Of a stretch of 60,055 nt of DNA, positions 29,593 through 40,164 are shown one piece after another (the stretch's first letter is position 1; every line of letters starts with the position of its first letter). A program made the translations under genes and the position numbers. This stretch comes from Methanobrevibacter millerae (GTDB taxonomy: Archaea > Methanobacteriota > Methanobacteria > Methanobacteriales > Methanobacteriaceae), in contig NZ_FMXB01000018.1 of NCBI RefSeq assembly GCF_900103415.1, forward strand, positions 1-60,055, given 5' to 3'. The notes under the pieces were generated by a model. That model was given only the letters and a program-made list of their open reading frames with translations. It was not told the DNA's origin and did no database searches.

Positions 29593-29704
29593 ATTTCCGC
29601 ACCCCATGAAAAATATTATGAAAAAAATGTTTTATATTGAACGAACAATATTCAAATCCATTATTTTCGCATAAAACATTCAAATCATGTTTAAAAATCT
29701 ATAA

Positions 29705-29805
29705 ATGAATATATTTATATCTAACTAATTGGGGCTAGAAAAGCAGGTAAACTGAGATAATGCCATGACTCGTACACTGGTCGGGGTTTTTTCTTGTTGC
29801 ATTGG
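29705..29805 (+). other. Intergenic stretch with TATA element and possible short transcript
   Basis: The 29593-29877 gap has no ORF. TATTTATAT near 29710 is a TATA-like element, and about 25 bases downstream starts a GC-richer segment (GGGGCTAGAAAAGCAGG) that ends before a T-run (CGGGGTTTTTTCTT) near 29785. It could be a small RNA or a leftover promoter region. I found no clear C/D box or stable fold by eye. Confidence 0.2.
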
Positions 29806-29877
29806 GATTTTCTTTCATTAATCTTCTAATTGAGTAATTGGTGGGTTTTAAGATTGAACTTTCATATTGGAATCTGA

Positions 29878-29978
29878 CTGAAGGCACTGAAAATGAAATC
29901 AAAAGGATAATCAATCAAACTGAAGTCTATGAATTAGCTATTGAACACATAAATGGTAAGATTACCGTAGAAAAGTAA
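29878..29978 (+). pseudogene. Truncated duplicate of the nimA-like flavoprotein gene (3' end only)
   Basis: The last 33 codons (from GAAGGCACT to TAA) match the 3' end of the intact gene at 23157-23627: 26 of the last 32 residues are identical, including TEVYELAIEH and GKITVEK. Weak similarity may extend back to about 29850. No start codon or flavin-binding part remains. As at the intact gene, its 3' end faces the 3' end of a secreted-protein gene. Confidence 0.85.
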
Positions 29979-29985
29979 TTAGTAA

Positions 29986-30495
29986 TTACTGTTCAACGGT
30001 AATTATGCTTCCATTGCCTGAATAAGGCTGATAACTGTTAGTACTCCATTGATCAGTATTATTCTCACCGAAAACAACGGAAGTTGTATTTGTTATTTTA
30101 ATAATGACCTTTTGATTGATTATAATATTGTCCGTGAAATTGCATCCGTTAAATTTTTCGTTTCCACCGTATTTGACTTTAACTACACAGTTTCCAAGCG
30201 TTGAATTGTCTACTTCAAAGCTGGCTTCACCGGTTTCGTTTGTAGTTAAAGTTTGCTGGTTTGCCTTTCCTGTGCTGTCAATAATGGTAACGTTAAGCGT
30301 CTGGTTTGAAATCGGTGTGGAATTCACATCGGTTAATTTAACTGAAAAGGTATCTCCTTCAGTCAAATTGGCATCACTTGTTATAACGATTTTTGAATCT
30401 GCTTTTGGATGTGCCTGATGTGAGAATAGAAATGTGAAAGTACCAATAACGATTATGATTATTGCCACTACCAGTAGGATATTTTTTAAATTCAT
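29986..30495 (-). CDS. Membrane-anchored Ig-like domain protein
   Basis: A 169-residue protein with one N-terminal membrane segment (NILLVVAIIIIVIGTFTFLF) and an outer Ig-like domain of about 90 residues carrying the NETGEASFEVDNS strand pattern seen in adhesins. AGGTG six bases before ATG 30495 sets the start; an upstream TTG at 30510 is less likely. It could be an accessory surface protein. No catalytic motif. Confidence 0.8.
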   Translation of the reverse strand: MNLKNILLVVAIIIIVIGTFTFLFSHQAHPKADSKIVITSDANLTEGDTFSVKLTDVNSTPISNQTLNVTIIDSTGKANQQTLTTNETGEASFEVDNSTLGNCVVKVKYGGNEKFNGCNFTDNIIINQKVIIKITNTTSVVFGENNTDQWSTNSYQPYSGNGSIITVEQ

Positions 30496-30602
30496 AATTA
30501 ACACCTTCAATTAATAATTATTCAATCAAAGATATTAACTTTTTGCATGATATTGATTTTAAAGATAATTCTCGCCCAGGCTCTGAATGGTGTTTCTATA
30601 CG

Positions 30603-31037
30603 CTAGTCAATCAGATTATCTATCTTTTCAAAAAGCTCATTATACTTTTCAAAAAGATTTCTGTTTTCATCATCATTTCTGGAAATCAAAACTATCTTCA
30701 CTTTTTCATCTGTTTTAGAGATTTTCACCAGGTCTGATTCAGAATCGTTATCGAACGCATCATTAATTAATGATTCAATTTCAGTATACTTATCTTCGGT
30801 CAAGTTATACTTTCTGTTATGGTTTAACATGTCCATCGCATGGATAATTCCACTATCCTGATTGTCAATGCATGTAGACAGCTTGATGTTGGTATCCATA
30901 TAATAAGGAGCTTCTATTTTGTCCCGGCGAAGTACAATCGAAATCTTTGATATTATGTGGTCGTCACTGCAGTTTTCGTTAATGAATTTTATCAGTTCGA
31001 ACTGTTTGATGTTTGCATCATTATTCAGAAAAGTCAT
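30603..31037 (-). CDS. Uncharacterised 144-residue protein
   Basis: A soluble, charged protein (begins MTFLNNDANIKQFELIKFI) with no signal or membrane segment and a helical, acidic C-terminal part. I do not recognise a family. It lies between a surface-protein gene and pheT with its own gaps on both sides, so it is probably transcribed alone. Confidence 0.6.
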   Translation of the reverse strand: MTFLNNDANIKQFELIKFINENCSDDHIISKISIVLRRDKIEAPYYMDTNIKLSTCIDNQDSGIIHAMDMLNHNRKYNLTEDKYTEIESLINDAFDNDSESDLVKISKTDEKVKIVLISRNDDENRNLFEKYNELFEKIDNLID

Positions 31038-31102
31038 GTTAATATATTGTATTTGAATGAATATTTAACTTTGGTGCAGTTAATAAAAAAGAGAATGTGA
31101 GA

Positions 31103-32761
31103 TTATTCTTTGACGAATTCAATCTCAAATCCTATAACCGGATATTCCAGTGTGAAATTGGTAATTACTTCAGGTGATATTTCACCGAAGAATCCTTTAA
31201 TGGAACCGTTTTGAGCTTCACCGGTCAAATCTGCAGCCCTTCCATAAATGAATGACGGATTTTCGCTGTCGCTGATTTCCATGGAATAGCCCAGATTGGA
31301 AACGATGCTTGTCACGACTGACTTGATTTCAGTGAAGTTTGCACTTGAATGGCAAATCAATCCAGCCAGCTTTTTGGAAAGTCTGACGTTGTTTTCGGTT
31401 GACTCGTCCATGTATAAAACGTCACCTATCTCAAATATCTTTTGAGGCAGGTCTTCGTGCTTGTTGTCTTCCAGAAACTCCATCAAACTGTTTATCAGAC
31501 TGGTACGAATCATGGTTCTGTCAATTGTAATCGGCCTTGAGACCTGAACGTGGTCCTCTTCAGGCTGGTTCATGAATTCGTAGTGGGATTCCTCGTTGGT
31601 AAGCATCAGGCTCATCACTTCCTGGAAGCCCAGACCAATCATTACTTCACGGATGGTGCTTTCTGCCTTAAACCAGTCGTTTTCATATGCAACGGTGTTG
31701 ATGTCAGGCAATTCGGCTTCAATGGAGTTGATCCTGTATTGAACGGCAATGTTTTCAACTACATCGACTTCATGTAAAATATCGACTCTGTAAGCCGGAA
31801 TGAAGACTTTCAATTCGTTTTCATCTATTATTTCAGCGTCAAAGCGTGCTTTTTGCAATAGCTCTTTAATGTCTGAAGCGTCTATATCAATTCCGCCGAT
31901 CAGCTGATTGGCAGTGTCAACGTGAACGTTGATTTCCTGAGGGGTCAAGTCTGGTGTAACAACTGTTTTATCAGTGTATCTGACTTCCATGCTTTTAATT
32001 TTGCCTCCGACTTCGGCAAATGATGAGCAGATAATGTTCAATGCCTGATTGACAGCCCTTTCGTCAGTTCCTGTCACGTCAACGATAATGTTTTTGGTAT
32101 CTTCCTTGATTTTGGTCAGCTCTCCGTTAATGATTGGAGGCATTGAGAGGATATTGTCATCAGCGTCGAGAATCAATGGATATTTGTCGAAGTTTTCAAT
32201 CAGATGAGCGTAAGCCTTACCCTTGTCATGTTCGGTTAGGATTTCCTGCGGAGTCATTGGAGCGTCCTTTTCAAGAGGAACGAATGAATTTTCATCTTTT
32301 GGAGTTGCAATGTATTTATATGGAGCTTTTACAACGTCTGCATTGTGAATACCGATAGCCACTTTTTTTCTGTCCCTTCCGATTACCCAATGGAGATTTT
32401 CCTGGAAATCCATAATGTATTTGAGCTTGTCTCCGGTAAAGTCAACGCCATCGATTTTGGCAAAGCCGATATATGGCCTGATTTCGGCAACTTCATCTTC
32501 CACAATCACGTATTCGCCTGATGGGGTTACCTCATAGTTTGGAATACCGGTTTCCTGACCTATGAATCCTTTAAAAGATCTAGCTACCCCTTCAACTGAC
32601 AGGTTGTCCGGACGGTTAGGGAAGAATTCCACCTTGATTTCCTCGTCATCATAGTCCTCGATATCGCTGGACATCATAGGCAACGTGTCTATTAATTCGT
32701 CTTTCTCCATGTCTATTCCTAAATCTTTTAAATCCTGATACTTGAATGTAATAACTGGCAT
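31103..32761 (-). CDS. pheT: Phenylalanine--tRNA ligase, beta subunit (archaeal type)
   Basis: 552 residues, the usual length for archaeal PheT, which lacks some N-terminal domains of bacterial PheT. It contains the B3/B4 domain ([17 protein letters not shown]), the B5 domain and the catalytic-like core ([14 protein letters not shown]). It forms a complex with PheS, which is not in the window. The upstream membrane-protein gene ends 22 bases before its start, so the two are probably co-transcribed. Confidence 0.96.
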   Translation of the reverse strand: MPVITFKYQDLKDLGIDMEKDELIDTLPMMSSDIEDYDDEEIKVEFFPNRPDNLSVEGVARSFKGFIGQETGIPNYEVTPSGEYVIVEDEVAEIRPYIGFAKIDGVDFTGDKLKYIMDFQENLHWVIGRDRKKVAIGIHNADVVKAPYKYIATPKDENSFVPLEKDAPMTPQEILTEHDKGKAYAHLIENFDKYPLILDADDNILSMPPIINGELTKIKEDTKNIIVDVTGTDERAVNQALNIICSSFAEVGGKIKSMEVRYTDKTVVTPDLTPQEINVHVDTANQLIGGIDIDASDIKELLQKARFDAEIIDENELKVFIPAYRVDILHEVDVVENIAVQYRINSIEAELPDINTVAYENDWFKAESTIREVMIGLGFQEVMSLMLTNEESHYEFMNQPEEDHVQVSRPITIDRTMIRTSLINSLMEFLEDNKHEDLPQKIFEIGDVLYMDESTENNVRLSKKLAGLICHSSANFTEIKSVVTSIVSNLGYSMEISDSENPSFIYGRAADLTGEAQNGSIKGFFGEISPEVITNFTLEYPVIGFEIEFVKE

Positions 32762-32783
32762 TTAATAACTCCATATATTTGAT

Positions 32784-33140
32784 TTACAATCCATAAATTG
32801 CAATGAAAAATGCTGATTCAATAATAAAATGCAGTGCCCTGTGTTCCAGTTCGCCCATATGTCCGATCAGAACGGTATGGCACACATCAATTACAAAATG
32901 AATAAAGGCTGCCAATATTCCTATTGTAGGTGATAGGAATACCAATGTCAACACTACAAAGTGAAATGCTGCTTCCATCAGCTCATGCACCAGCCATGTC
33001 TTGGCGGGGGAATCCACTGACTGATATATCAAACCGCCCAAAATAATGTAAAAGTTGTTTAAAACCTTCCACATTAATTGCGTGTGCAATATATCGCTTA
33101 TGGCTAAAACAATTGCAACATAAAACCATAGTAATTCCAT
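32784..33140 (-). CDS. Small multi-pass membrane protein upstream of pheT
   Basis: 118 residues with about three or four hydrophobic helices and many in-membrane histidines (ILHTQLMW, LVHELMEAAFHFVV, VCHTVLIGHMGELEHRAL). The histidine pattern could hold a metal or heme, but no family is recognised. It probably shares a transcript with pheT. Confidence 0.65.
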   Translation of the reverse strand: MELLWFYVAIVLAISDILHTQLMWKVLNNFYIILGGLIYQSVDSPAKTWLVHELMEAAFHFVVLTLVFLSPTIGILAAFIHFVIDVCHTVLIGHMGELEHRALHFIIESAFFIAIYGL

Positions 33141-33258
33141 TATTTTACAGTCCTTTAAAAATTGATAATATGAATATTTATGATTATTTAATGTAATATA
33201 GTTATCTATAAAACATATCTATTTAAAAACTCCAAAAATTATATTAATTATTGTTAGC

Positions 33259-34968
33259 ATGAAAAGTCTATTGAAAATTTTTAAGAGTAAGATTCCTCAG
33301 CTTATAATCATATTTCTGCTTCTGATTGTGCAGGCTTACTGTGATTTGGCGCTTCCTTCATATACTGCCAATATAGTGGATATCGGTATTCAAAATGCAG
33401 ATATAAACTATATTATGGATATGGGATTTTTAATGATTATAATGGTTAGTGTTTCGGTGTTTGCCACAATAGGAATATCATATTTTTCAAGCCGAGTCTC
33501 ATCAGGATACGCCAAGGATTTAAGGAAAGTGGTTTATACTAAAGTATTGAGGTTTTCCAACCATGAACTGAACCAGATTTCAAGATCATCATTAATTACA
33601 CGTTCCACCAATGATATCAATCAGGTGCAGAATGTTTTGGGGCTTATGCTGATGGTATTGTTCTTTGCTCCTATATTGGGTATCGGAAGTATCATCAAGG
33701 CATTTGAAATAGGAGGAAACCTTTCATGGATTATTCTTGTCACCTTTTTGGTAGTTCTGATATTGTTACTCATTATCACCATAGATGTCTTGCCTTATTT
33801 TAAGTTGACGCAGGAGATAATTGATAAAATGAATAAGACTGCAAGGGAAATCCTTATTGGAATACCTGTCATCAAGGCTTTTGTAAGACAGGACTACGAA
33901 CAAAAAAAATTCGGAAAGGTCAATAAGGACTTTCTGGACATTAATCTATATGTCTTCAGTAGAATTTTTATCATGATACCTACAATGACTTTGTTTTTGA
34001 ATCTGATGATTGTCATGATATTGTATTTCGGTGCATATGATGCTATTGCAGGTAATATCCTTACGGGAGATATCATTGCTTTTATACAGTATTCCACGCA
34101 AATCGTATTCTCATTTATCCTTCTTGGAGGAATCATGATAATACTTCCGAGATTTCTGGTCTCAGCAAGGCGTGTGGCTGAAGTCTTGAATATGGAACTT
34201 TCTATTACTGATGGTGAAATAACTTCAGTTGATAACAATCCAACCATAGAATTCAAAAATGTTGGTTATTCATATCCCGGAAGCGAAAAGGAGACATTAA
34301 AGGACATCAACTTTAAGTTAATGCCCGGCAAAACCACGGCCATTATTGGAGGAACTGGAAGCGGAAAATCCACTATTTTAAACCTGATTCCAAGGCTTCA
34401 GGACGTAACGGAAGGTGAAATCCTGATTAATGACGTTAACATTAAAAATCTTAATCTTAAAACCTTGAGAGACAGAATAAGTTTCACTCCTCAGAAGGCC
34501 ATTCTCTTTCAGGGAACTGTAAAGTCAAACATGCAGACAGGAAAAAGCGATGCAACGGATGAAGAAATCAGAAACGCTTTAAATATGGCACAGGTTGATT
34601 TTGTGGATGACATTGAAGAGGAGGTTTCCCAGGGAGGATCCAATTTCTCCGGAGGCCAAAAGCAGCGTCTCTCAATTGCAAGGGCGATTATAGGTCGTCA
34701 TGACTTTTACCTTTTCGATGACTGCTTTTCAGCATTGGACATGAATACCGAAGCGATAGTCAAAAATAATCTGGATAAAATTGCCAAGGATTCATCAATA
34801 TTATTCGTATCGCAAAGGATTTCAACGATAAAGGATGCAGATGAGATAATAGTTCTTGACAACGGCAGGATAATTGATAAGGGAACTCACGATGACCTGA
34901 TTGACCGCTGTGACGTATACTCAGAAATCGCTTTATCACAAATGGAGGGTTCATTATGCCACCAATAA
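33259..34968 (+). CDS. ABC exporter half-transporter, subunit with degenerate ATPase site
   Basis: 569 residues: six membrane helices (about 1-300) fused to an ATPase domain. Walker A is GGTGSGKST and the signature FSGGQ is intact. Walker B reads YLFDDCFSALD, with Asp for the catalytic Glu, and the H-loop is FVSQR, with Gln for His. These changes mark the degenerate site of heterodimeric exporters such as TM287/288. Its partner, the next gene, overlaps by 13 bases. It probably exports a drug, lipid or peptide. Confidence 0.93.
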   Translation: MKSLLKIFKSKIPQLIIIFLLLIVQAYCDLALPSYTANIVDIGIQNADINYIMDMGFLMIIMVSVSVFATIGISYFSSRVSSGYAKDLRKVVYTKVLRFSNHELNQISRSSLITRSTNDINQVQNVLGLMLMVLFFAPILGIGSIIKAFEIGGNLSWIILVTFLVVLILLLIITIDVLPYFKLTQEIIDKMNKTAREILIGIPVIKAFVRQDYEQKKFGKVNKDFLDINLYVFSRIFIMIPTMTLFLNLMIVMILYFGAYDAIAGNILTGDIIAFIQYSTQIVFSFILLGGIMIILPRFLVSARRVAEVLNMELSITDGEITSVDNNPTIEFKNVGYSYPGSEKETLKDINFKLMPGKTTAIIGGTGSGKSTILNLIPRLQDVTEGEILINDVNIKNLNLKTLRDRISFTPQKAILFQGTVKSNMQTGKSDATDEEIRNALNMAQVDFVDDIEEEVSQGGSNFSGGQKQRLSIARAIIGRHDFYLFDDCFSALDMNTEAIVKNNLDKIAKDSSILFVSQRISTIKDADEIIVLDNGRIIDKGTHDDLIDRCDVYSEIALSQMEGSLCHQ

Positions 34969-36746
34969 AAAGACAGCCTCCGGAAAAAGCCGTTGACAAT
35001 AGAAAGGCAATTAAAAACATTTTATATCTATTGAAAGACTATAAGCTGAAGCTGTTAATCACGTTTATCTGCGCATTGATATCAACTGTATTTACAATTA
35101 TAGCTCCATTGCTGATTGGAATGGCAACCACAACGATATTTGATGGTATCAACGCAATCAATGCAAACGCAGGAACAATAGATTTCAATAGGATCTTATT
35201 CCTGCTTGAAGTGGTTGTGGTATTGTATATCGTAAGTGCAGTGTTTTCATACCTCCAGTCATGGTTCCTGATTAAAATTTCAACAGATATCAGCTTTAAC
35301 TTGAGAAGAAGGATAATGGAGAAGATTACGCTTCTGTCAATGGAAGATGTCGGTGAAAACAAAAGGGGAGATATCCTTTCAAGAGTAACCAACGATATTG
35401 ATTCCCTGCAAACAGGAATCACACAATCATTCATTCAGCTGATGACGGCCGTAATTACTATTGTGGGCGTTGTAATCATGATGCTCTACATTAATGTATT
35501 GATGACGCTTGCTGCATTGATATTGATTCCAATAGCGTTCATATTGATTACTCTTATTACAAAGTACTCTCAGGTTTATTTTTTAAAGCAATTGTCTTAT
35601 AAAGGATCTTTAAATGCTCAAATAGAGGAAACATTTGTGGGCCATGACATTATAAGGACATTCAATCAGGAAGACATTGAAATGGAAAAATTCGAGTATT
35701 ACAGTGAAAACTGGTTCAAGCATGAATGGAAATCACAGTTCTTCTCAAGCTTCAACGGCCCATTGATGAACTTCATTTCAAATATAGCCTATGTTGCAAT
35801 AGCCGTTCTGGGAGCAATTCTAGTAATTCAAAGGGCAATAGCTGTCGGTGATATTCTGGCATTTTTCCAATACATCAGGAACTTCACACATCCGATTCAG
35901 CAGATAACAAGAGTAATGAATCTTGTTCAAACTGCAATGGCTGCTGGTGAACGTATTTTCGAATTCTTAGAAATAGATGAAGAGGAAAACCCTTCGGATG
36001 TTGAAATTTCTGGCTTGAAAGAGGAAATAACCTTTGAAAATGTAAGTTTCGGATACAATGAAAATGAAATGATAATAAAGGATTTATCATTCAATGTTAA
36101 AAAGGGTGACAAGATTGCCATTATCGGTGAAACCGGCGCAGGCAAAACAACCATTGTTAAACTGCTCATGAGATTCTATGATGTCGATGCGGGCGAGATT
36201 AGAATCGACGGCGTTAATATCAATGAATATGACAAACACTCCGTAAGGTCATTGATTGGGATGGTGCTTCAGGATTCATGGCTTTTCAGCGATACGGTAG
36301 CCAACAATATCCGTTATGGAAAATTGGATGCAACGGAAGAGGAAATAATTAATGTGGCCAGACAGGTTCGTGCAGATGATTTCATAATGCAGCTTCCGGA
36401 CGGATATGAAACGGTTTTAAACGAGGATTCGGACAATATTTCCCACGGACAAAAGCAGCTATTGACAATAGCAAGAACAATTCTGGCAGATAAGGAAATT
36501 CTTATTTTGGATGAGGCTACTTCTTCAGTAGATACCCGAACTGAGAAACTTATTCAGGAAGCAATGGATAAATTAATGGAAAACAGAACAAGCTTCATCA
36601 TTGCCCACAGATTGTCAACCATCAAAAACGCCGATAACATTATCGCAATCGAAAACGGTGAAATCATAGAGCAGGGAACTCATGAAGAACTTTTAAGCCA
36701 AAAAGGATATTATTACAATACTTTAAACCATCAGGAAGATTCCTAG
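34956..36746 (+). CDS. ABC exporter half-transporter, partner subunit
   Basis: 596 residues, six membrane helices plus ATPase. Walker A GETGAGKTT, Walker B LLILDEATSSVD-type (ILILDEATSSVD) and H-loop IAHRLS are intact, but the signature is ISHGQ rather than LSGGQ. This complements subunit one: the weak signature here faces its weak Walker B site, leaving one full ATP site per dimer. GGAGG upstream of the ATG lies inside the first gene, so the subunits are probably made in equal amounts. Confidence 0.93.
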   Translation: MPPIKRQPPEKAVDNRKAIKNILYLLKDYKLKLLITFICALISTVFTIIAPLLIGMATTTIFDGINAINANAGTIDFNRILFLLEVVVVLYIVSAVFSYLQSWFLIKISTDISFNLRRRIMEKITLLSMEDVGENKRGDILSRVTNDIDSLQTGITQSFIQLMTAVITIVGVVIMMLYINVLMTLAALILIPIAFILITLITKYSQVYFLKQLSYKGSLNAQIEETFVGHDIIRTFNQEDIEMEKFEYYSENWFKHEWKSQFFSSFNGPLMNFISNIAYVAIAVLGAILVIQRAIAVGDILAFFQYIRNFTHPIQQITRVMNLVQTAMAAGERIFEFLEIDEEENPSDVEISGLKEEITFENVSFGYNENEMIIKDLSFNVKKGDKIAIIGETGAGKTTIVKLLMRFYDVDAGEIRIDGVNINEYDKHSVRSLIGMVLQDSWLFSDTVANNIRYGKLDATEEEIINVARQVRADDFIMQLPDGYETVLNEDSDNISHGQKQLLTIARTILADKEILILDEATSSVDTRTEKLIQEAMDKLMENRTSFIIAHRLSTIKNADNIIAIENGEIIEQGTHEELLSQKGYYYNTLNHQEDS

Positions 36747-36777
36747 ATTTATTTTCAAAACTTGACTTTTTTCTAAT

Positions 36778-36840
36778 GTTGTAACTTGCAGGTTACAACC
36801 TTGGTGTTTTTTGGGGGTGTTGTAACTTGTAGGTCACATC
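36778..36840. promoter_or_regulatory. Two tandem palindromes (GTTGTAAC-N6-GTTACAAC type)
   Basis: At 36778-36799, GTTGTAAC and GTTACAAC form perfect 8-bp arms around TTGCAG. A second, imperfect copy at 36819-36840 repeats GTTGTAAC with a decayed right arm. T-rich sequence (GTTTTTTGG) lies between them. The pair may be a terminator for the exporter genes or tandem operators; they lie about 100-160 bases before valS. Confidence 0.45.
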
Positions 36841-36938
36841 ATTAATTTTCAAATAGCTGAAAAATTAACATATTTTTATTAATAATAAGAAATATATTTA
36901 ATTATGTTATTTTTATTTAATTATTTAGGAGAAAATAT

Positions 36939-39653
36939 ATGTCAAATGAAGAGATTCCTAAAGACTATGATTTAAAAAAAGAAAAGGTCTGGGAGAAAAA
37001 ATGGGAAGATGAAAACATCTACAAGTATATTGGAGATGGTTCTCGTCCCAGATATGTTATTGACACTCCCCCACCATACCCAACAGGCTCAATTCACCTG
37101 GGCCACGTTTTGAATTGGGTTTACATTGATATGAACGCAAGATACAGAAGACAAAAAGGTCACGATGTGTTATTCACCCAGGGATGGGACTGCCATGGCC
37201 TTCCAACAGAAGTGAAAGTGGAAGAGACCCATGGAATCAAGAAAAACGATGTTTCAAGAGCACAGTTCAGACAGTACTGTATTGATTTAACCTCAGACAA
37301 CATTCAAAAAATGAAGGCGCAGATGCAGGCGATGGGTTATTCACAGGATTGGACCCGTGAGTTCGTTACAATGACTCCGGAATACATGAAAAAGACCCAG
37401 TACTCATTTTTAAAAATGTATGATGAAGGATTAATCTATCAGGGAATCCACCCTGTCAACTGGTGTCCTCGCTGTGAAACGGCAATTGCATTTGCAGAAG
37501 TCGAATACAGTGATAATACAACATTTTTAAACTACGTTAACTTCCCTCCTGCAGTGGACGACTCCTATGATGATATCGCATCTTCACAGGCTTCAGGAAA
37601 ACAGGCCGACCCAAAGGACGAAGGCATTCTGATTGCAACAACCCGTCCTGAACTGATGTCTGCCTGTGTGGCTGTAGTAATTCACCCTGAAGATGAAAGA
37701 TACACTCACCTTTTAGGAAAATATGTTGAAGTGCCTCTGTCACATCAGAAAGTAAAGATTATTGCAGATGAAGAGGTAGATCCTGAATTCGGTACAGGTG
37801 CGGTTATGATTTGTACCTTCGGGGACAAAACGGACGTAAGCTGGGTTCAAAAGTATGATTTGGAAATAATCAATGCTATCGATGAAACCGGTACATTAAC
37901 TGCAGCAGCAGGCAGATATGAAGGAATGGATTTGCAGAGCTGTAAAAAGCAGACAATTAAAGATCTTGACGCTGAAGGTTATTTATTAAAGCAGGAAGAG
38001 GTCGACCAGAACGTAGGACAATGCTGGAGATGCAAAACCCCTATCGAAATTCTTGTCAAAAAGCAGTGGTTCGTTGCAGTAAGGGATTTAATCGAGAAGA
38101 CCAAGACCGCAGCCGATGAGATGAAATGGGTACCTGAACACATGAAATCCCGTATGGTAAACTGGGCGGATTCCATGGAATGGGACTGGTGTATTTCAAG
38201 GCAAAGGATATTTGCAACCCCAATTCCTGTATGGTACTGTAAGGACTGCGGAAAAGTCATCCTTCCGGACGTTGAAGACTTGCCGATTGATCCGACCCAG
38301 GACAAGCCAAAACATCCTTGCGAATGCGGCTGTGAAGAGTTCATACCTGAAGAGGACGTTCTTGATACATGGATGGATTCATCAATTTCACCGCTTTCCA
38401 TTGCCGGATGGCCTGATGAAGATTACATAAATCATTTCCCTTCAAGTATACGCCCTCAGGGACACGATATTATCCGTACATGGGCATTCTATACAACACT
38501 CAGATGTCTGGCTTTAACCGGACAAAAGCCATTCGACGATATTGTTATAAACGGTATGGTATTTGGTGAAGACGGAAACAAGATGAGTAAATCAAGGCCT
38601 GAGTTTGTAGTTGGTCCTGAAGAGGTAATTGAAAAGTACGGTGCAGACTCGTTAAGGACATGGGCTGCAAACAGCGTACCGGGATCTGATGTAATATTTG
38701 ACTGGAAAGACATCAAGCACGGATACAGATTCCTCAGAAAGTTCTGGAACGCATTCAGATTCATCAGCATGCAGATATTCGACGAAGAGGTCTCATACGA
38801 TGACGTTAAGGATAATCTGGACCCACTGGATTTATGGATATTGTCCAAATTGAATAATTTAAATATCAAGGTCGATAATGCATTTGCAGACTATAACTAT
38901 GCCGATACGATAACTTCAATCGAAAGGTTCTTCTGGCACGATTTCTGTGACGAATACATCGAAGCGGTAAAATACAGATTATACACTGACGTAAGCGAAG
39001 AATCAAGACGCGCAGCCAAATATACTTTAAAGACAGTTGTTGAAACTTCATTAAAGCTATTGGCTCCGATTGCACCGTTTTTCACGGATGAGGTTTATCA
39101 GTATTTCTCCGACGAGTCAATTCACACCACATTATGGCCTGAAGTAACTTCTGAGCTGATTGATGAGGAAGCCGAAAACAAGGGTGACGTTACCATCGAT
39201 TTGATTGATGAAGTCAGAAGGTTCAAGTCAGCTTCCAAGATACCTTTAAACGTTGAACTTGCCGAAGTCAATGTCTATACCACTGATGAAAAGTTAATTG
39301 CTGTCTTTGAAGAGTTTGCAGACGATATTGAAGGCACTCTCAAAATCAAGGATTTAACAATCAAATCCGGAAAGCCTGAAGTTCATGAAAAGCTCATTGA
39401 AGTTGAACCGGACATGTCCCAGATCGGACCTAAATTCAAGGGGGACGCCGGAAAAATCATCGGCTATCTGAAATCAACTCCTCTTGATGAAATCGATGCT
39501 GTTTTAGCTGAAAATCATGAACTGGCTATCGGTGATTTGGTAGTTGGTGAAGAGATGCTGAACATTAAAAAGGAGATTGTAGGAGCATCCGGTAAAAAGG
39601 TAGATATCTTGCAATCCGAAAACTTAGACATGATTTTAGAAGTAATCCGATGA
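36939..39653 (+). CDS. valS: Valine--tRNA ligase
   Basis: A 904-residue class I synthetase. The HIGH motif appears as [15 protein letters not shown] and the KMSKS motif as NKMSKSRPE (about residue 550). The editing domain lies between them, and cysteine pairs (WCPRCE, QCWRCK, YCKDCG) form zinc sites. The C-terminal part is an anticodon-binding bundle and lacks the long coiled coil of bacterial ValS, as expected for archaea. A GGAG-type site precedes the ATG. It is transcribed alone. Confidence 0.97.
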   Translation: MSNEEIPKDYDLKKEKVWEKKWEDENIYKYIGDGSRPRYVIDTPPPYPTGSIHLGHVLNWVYIDMNARYRRQKGHDVLFTQGWDCHGLPTEVKVEETHGIKKNDVSRAQFRQYCIDLTSDNIQKMKAQMQAMGYSQDWTREFVTMTPEYMKKTQYSFLKMYDEGLIYQGIHPVNWCPRCETAIAFAEVEYSDNTTFLNYVNFPPAVDDSYDDIASSQASGKQADPKDEGILIATTRPELMSACVAVVIHPEDERYTHLLGKYVEVPLSHQKVKIIADEEVDPEFGTGAVMICTFGDKTDVSWVQKYDLEIINAIDETGTLTAAAGRYEGMDLQSCKKQTIKDLDAEGYLLKQEEVDQNVGQCWRCKTPIEILVKKQWFVAVRDLIEKTKTAADEMKWVPEHMKSRMVNWADSMEWDWCISRQRIFATPIPVWYCKDCGKVILPDVEDLPIDPTQDKPKHPCECGCEEFIPEEDVLDTWMDSSISPLSIAGWPDEDYINHFPSSIRPQGHDIIRTWAFYTTLRCLALTGQKPFDDIVINGMVFGEDGNKMSKSRPEFVVGPEEVIEKYGADSLRTWAANSVPGSDVIFDWKDIKHGYRFLRKFWNAFRFISMQIFDEEVSYDDVKDNLDPLDLWILSKLNNLNIKVDNAFADYNYADTITSIERFFWHDFCDEYIEAVKYRLYTDVSEESRRAAKYTLKTVVETSLKLLAPIAPFFTDEVYQYFSDESIHTTLWPEVTSELIDEEAENKGDVTIDLIDEVRRFKSASKIPLNVELAEVNVYTTDEKLIAVFEEFADDIEGTLKIKDLTIKSGKPEVHEKLIEVEPDMSQIGPKFKGDAGKIIGYLKSTPLDEIDAVLAENHELAIGDLVVGEEMLNIKKEIVGASGKKVDILQSENLDMILEVIR

Positions 39654-39857
39654 AATTACTTCTTCTTTTTTTATTATATTAATTAATATTCATTTATTTG
39701 GTGAACTATTTCTTTTTCTTTGGCTGTAATGCTGGGGCTTTAAATTCAATTGCAACGTTCATGGCTCCGCCAAATTCTAGTGGTCCTGCAGTTTAAAAGT
39801 TATTGTTTTTTAGGTAAAATCTAATTATGGGCTTAAATAGCTGTTGTTTTAAAAATA

Positions 39858-39994
39858 GGGGGTGAGATAAACCATACAATTAAGTATGTGGTGATGTGTT
39901 AGTGAAAAGCAATGTTTGAACCTCTCACTGTAATATCTTATTGTAATTAATGATTCACATGAGCCAATTTATTTTTTGAATCTCACCCTTTTTT
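39858..39994 (+). ncRNA. Candidate structured RNA or MITE with 9-bp terminal inverted repeats
   Basis: GGGTGAGAT at 39860-39868 pairs perfectly with ATCTCACCC at 39980-39988, followed at once by TTTTTT. Inside are further pairings (CATAC/GTATG near 39873-39888; GTGA/TCAC near 39902-39928). The outer stem plus T-run resembles a terminator-ended RNA; terminal inverted repeats of this size also occur in small transposon derivatives. There is no ORF. The sequence before 39858 after valS shows only T-rich termination and nothing else I can support. Confidence 0.4.
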
Positions 39995-40106
39995 CCAATG
40001 ATTTAATTTCATCAGAGTTAAATGTTGAATTTTGGTATATGATTCGACATCAATTGAGATGTCACTTAATTTTTATTGATATTTTCATATATAAAGCTTG
40101 TTGAGC

Positions 40107-40150
40107 TCACTCCTAAGAATTGTCGTCACTCCTAAGAATTGTCCTCACTC
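40107..40150. repeat. 19-bp tandem direct repeat, 2.3 units
   Basis: TCACTCCTAAGAATTGTC occurs at 40107-40124 and again at 40126-40143, followed by a third TCACTC start. It lies 15 bases beyond the end of the acetyltransferase gene on the other strand. Confidence 0.75.
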
Positions 40151-40164
40151 ATAACAAAAAGTAT

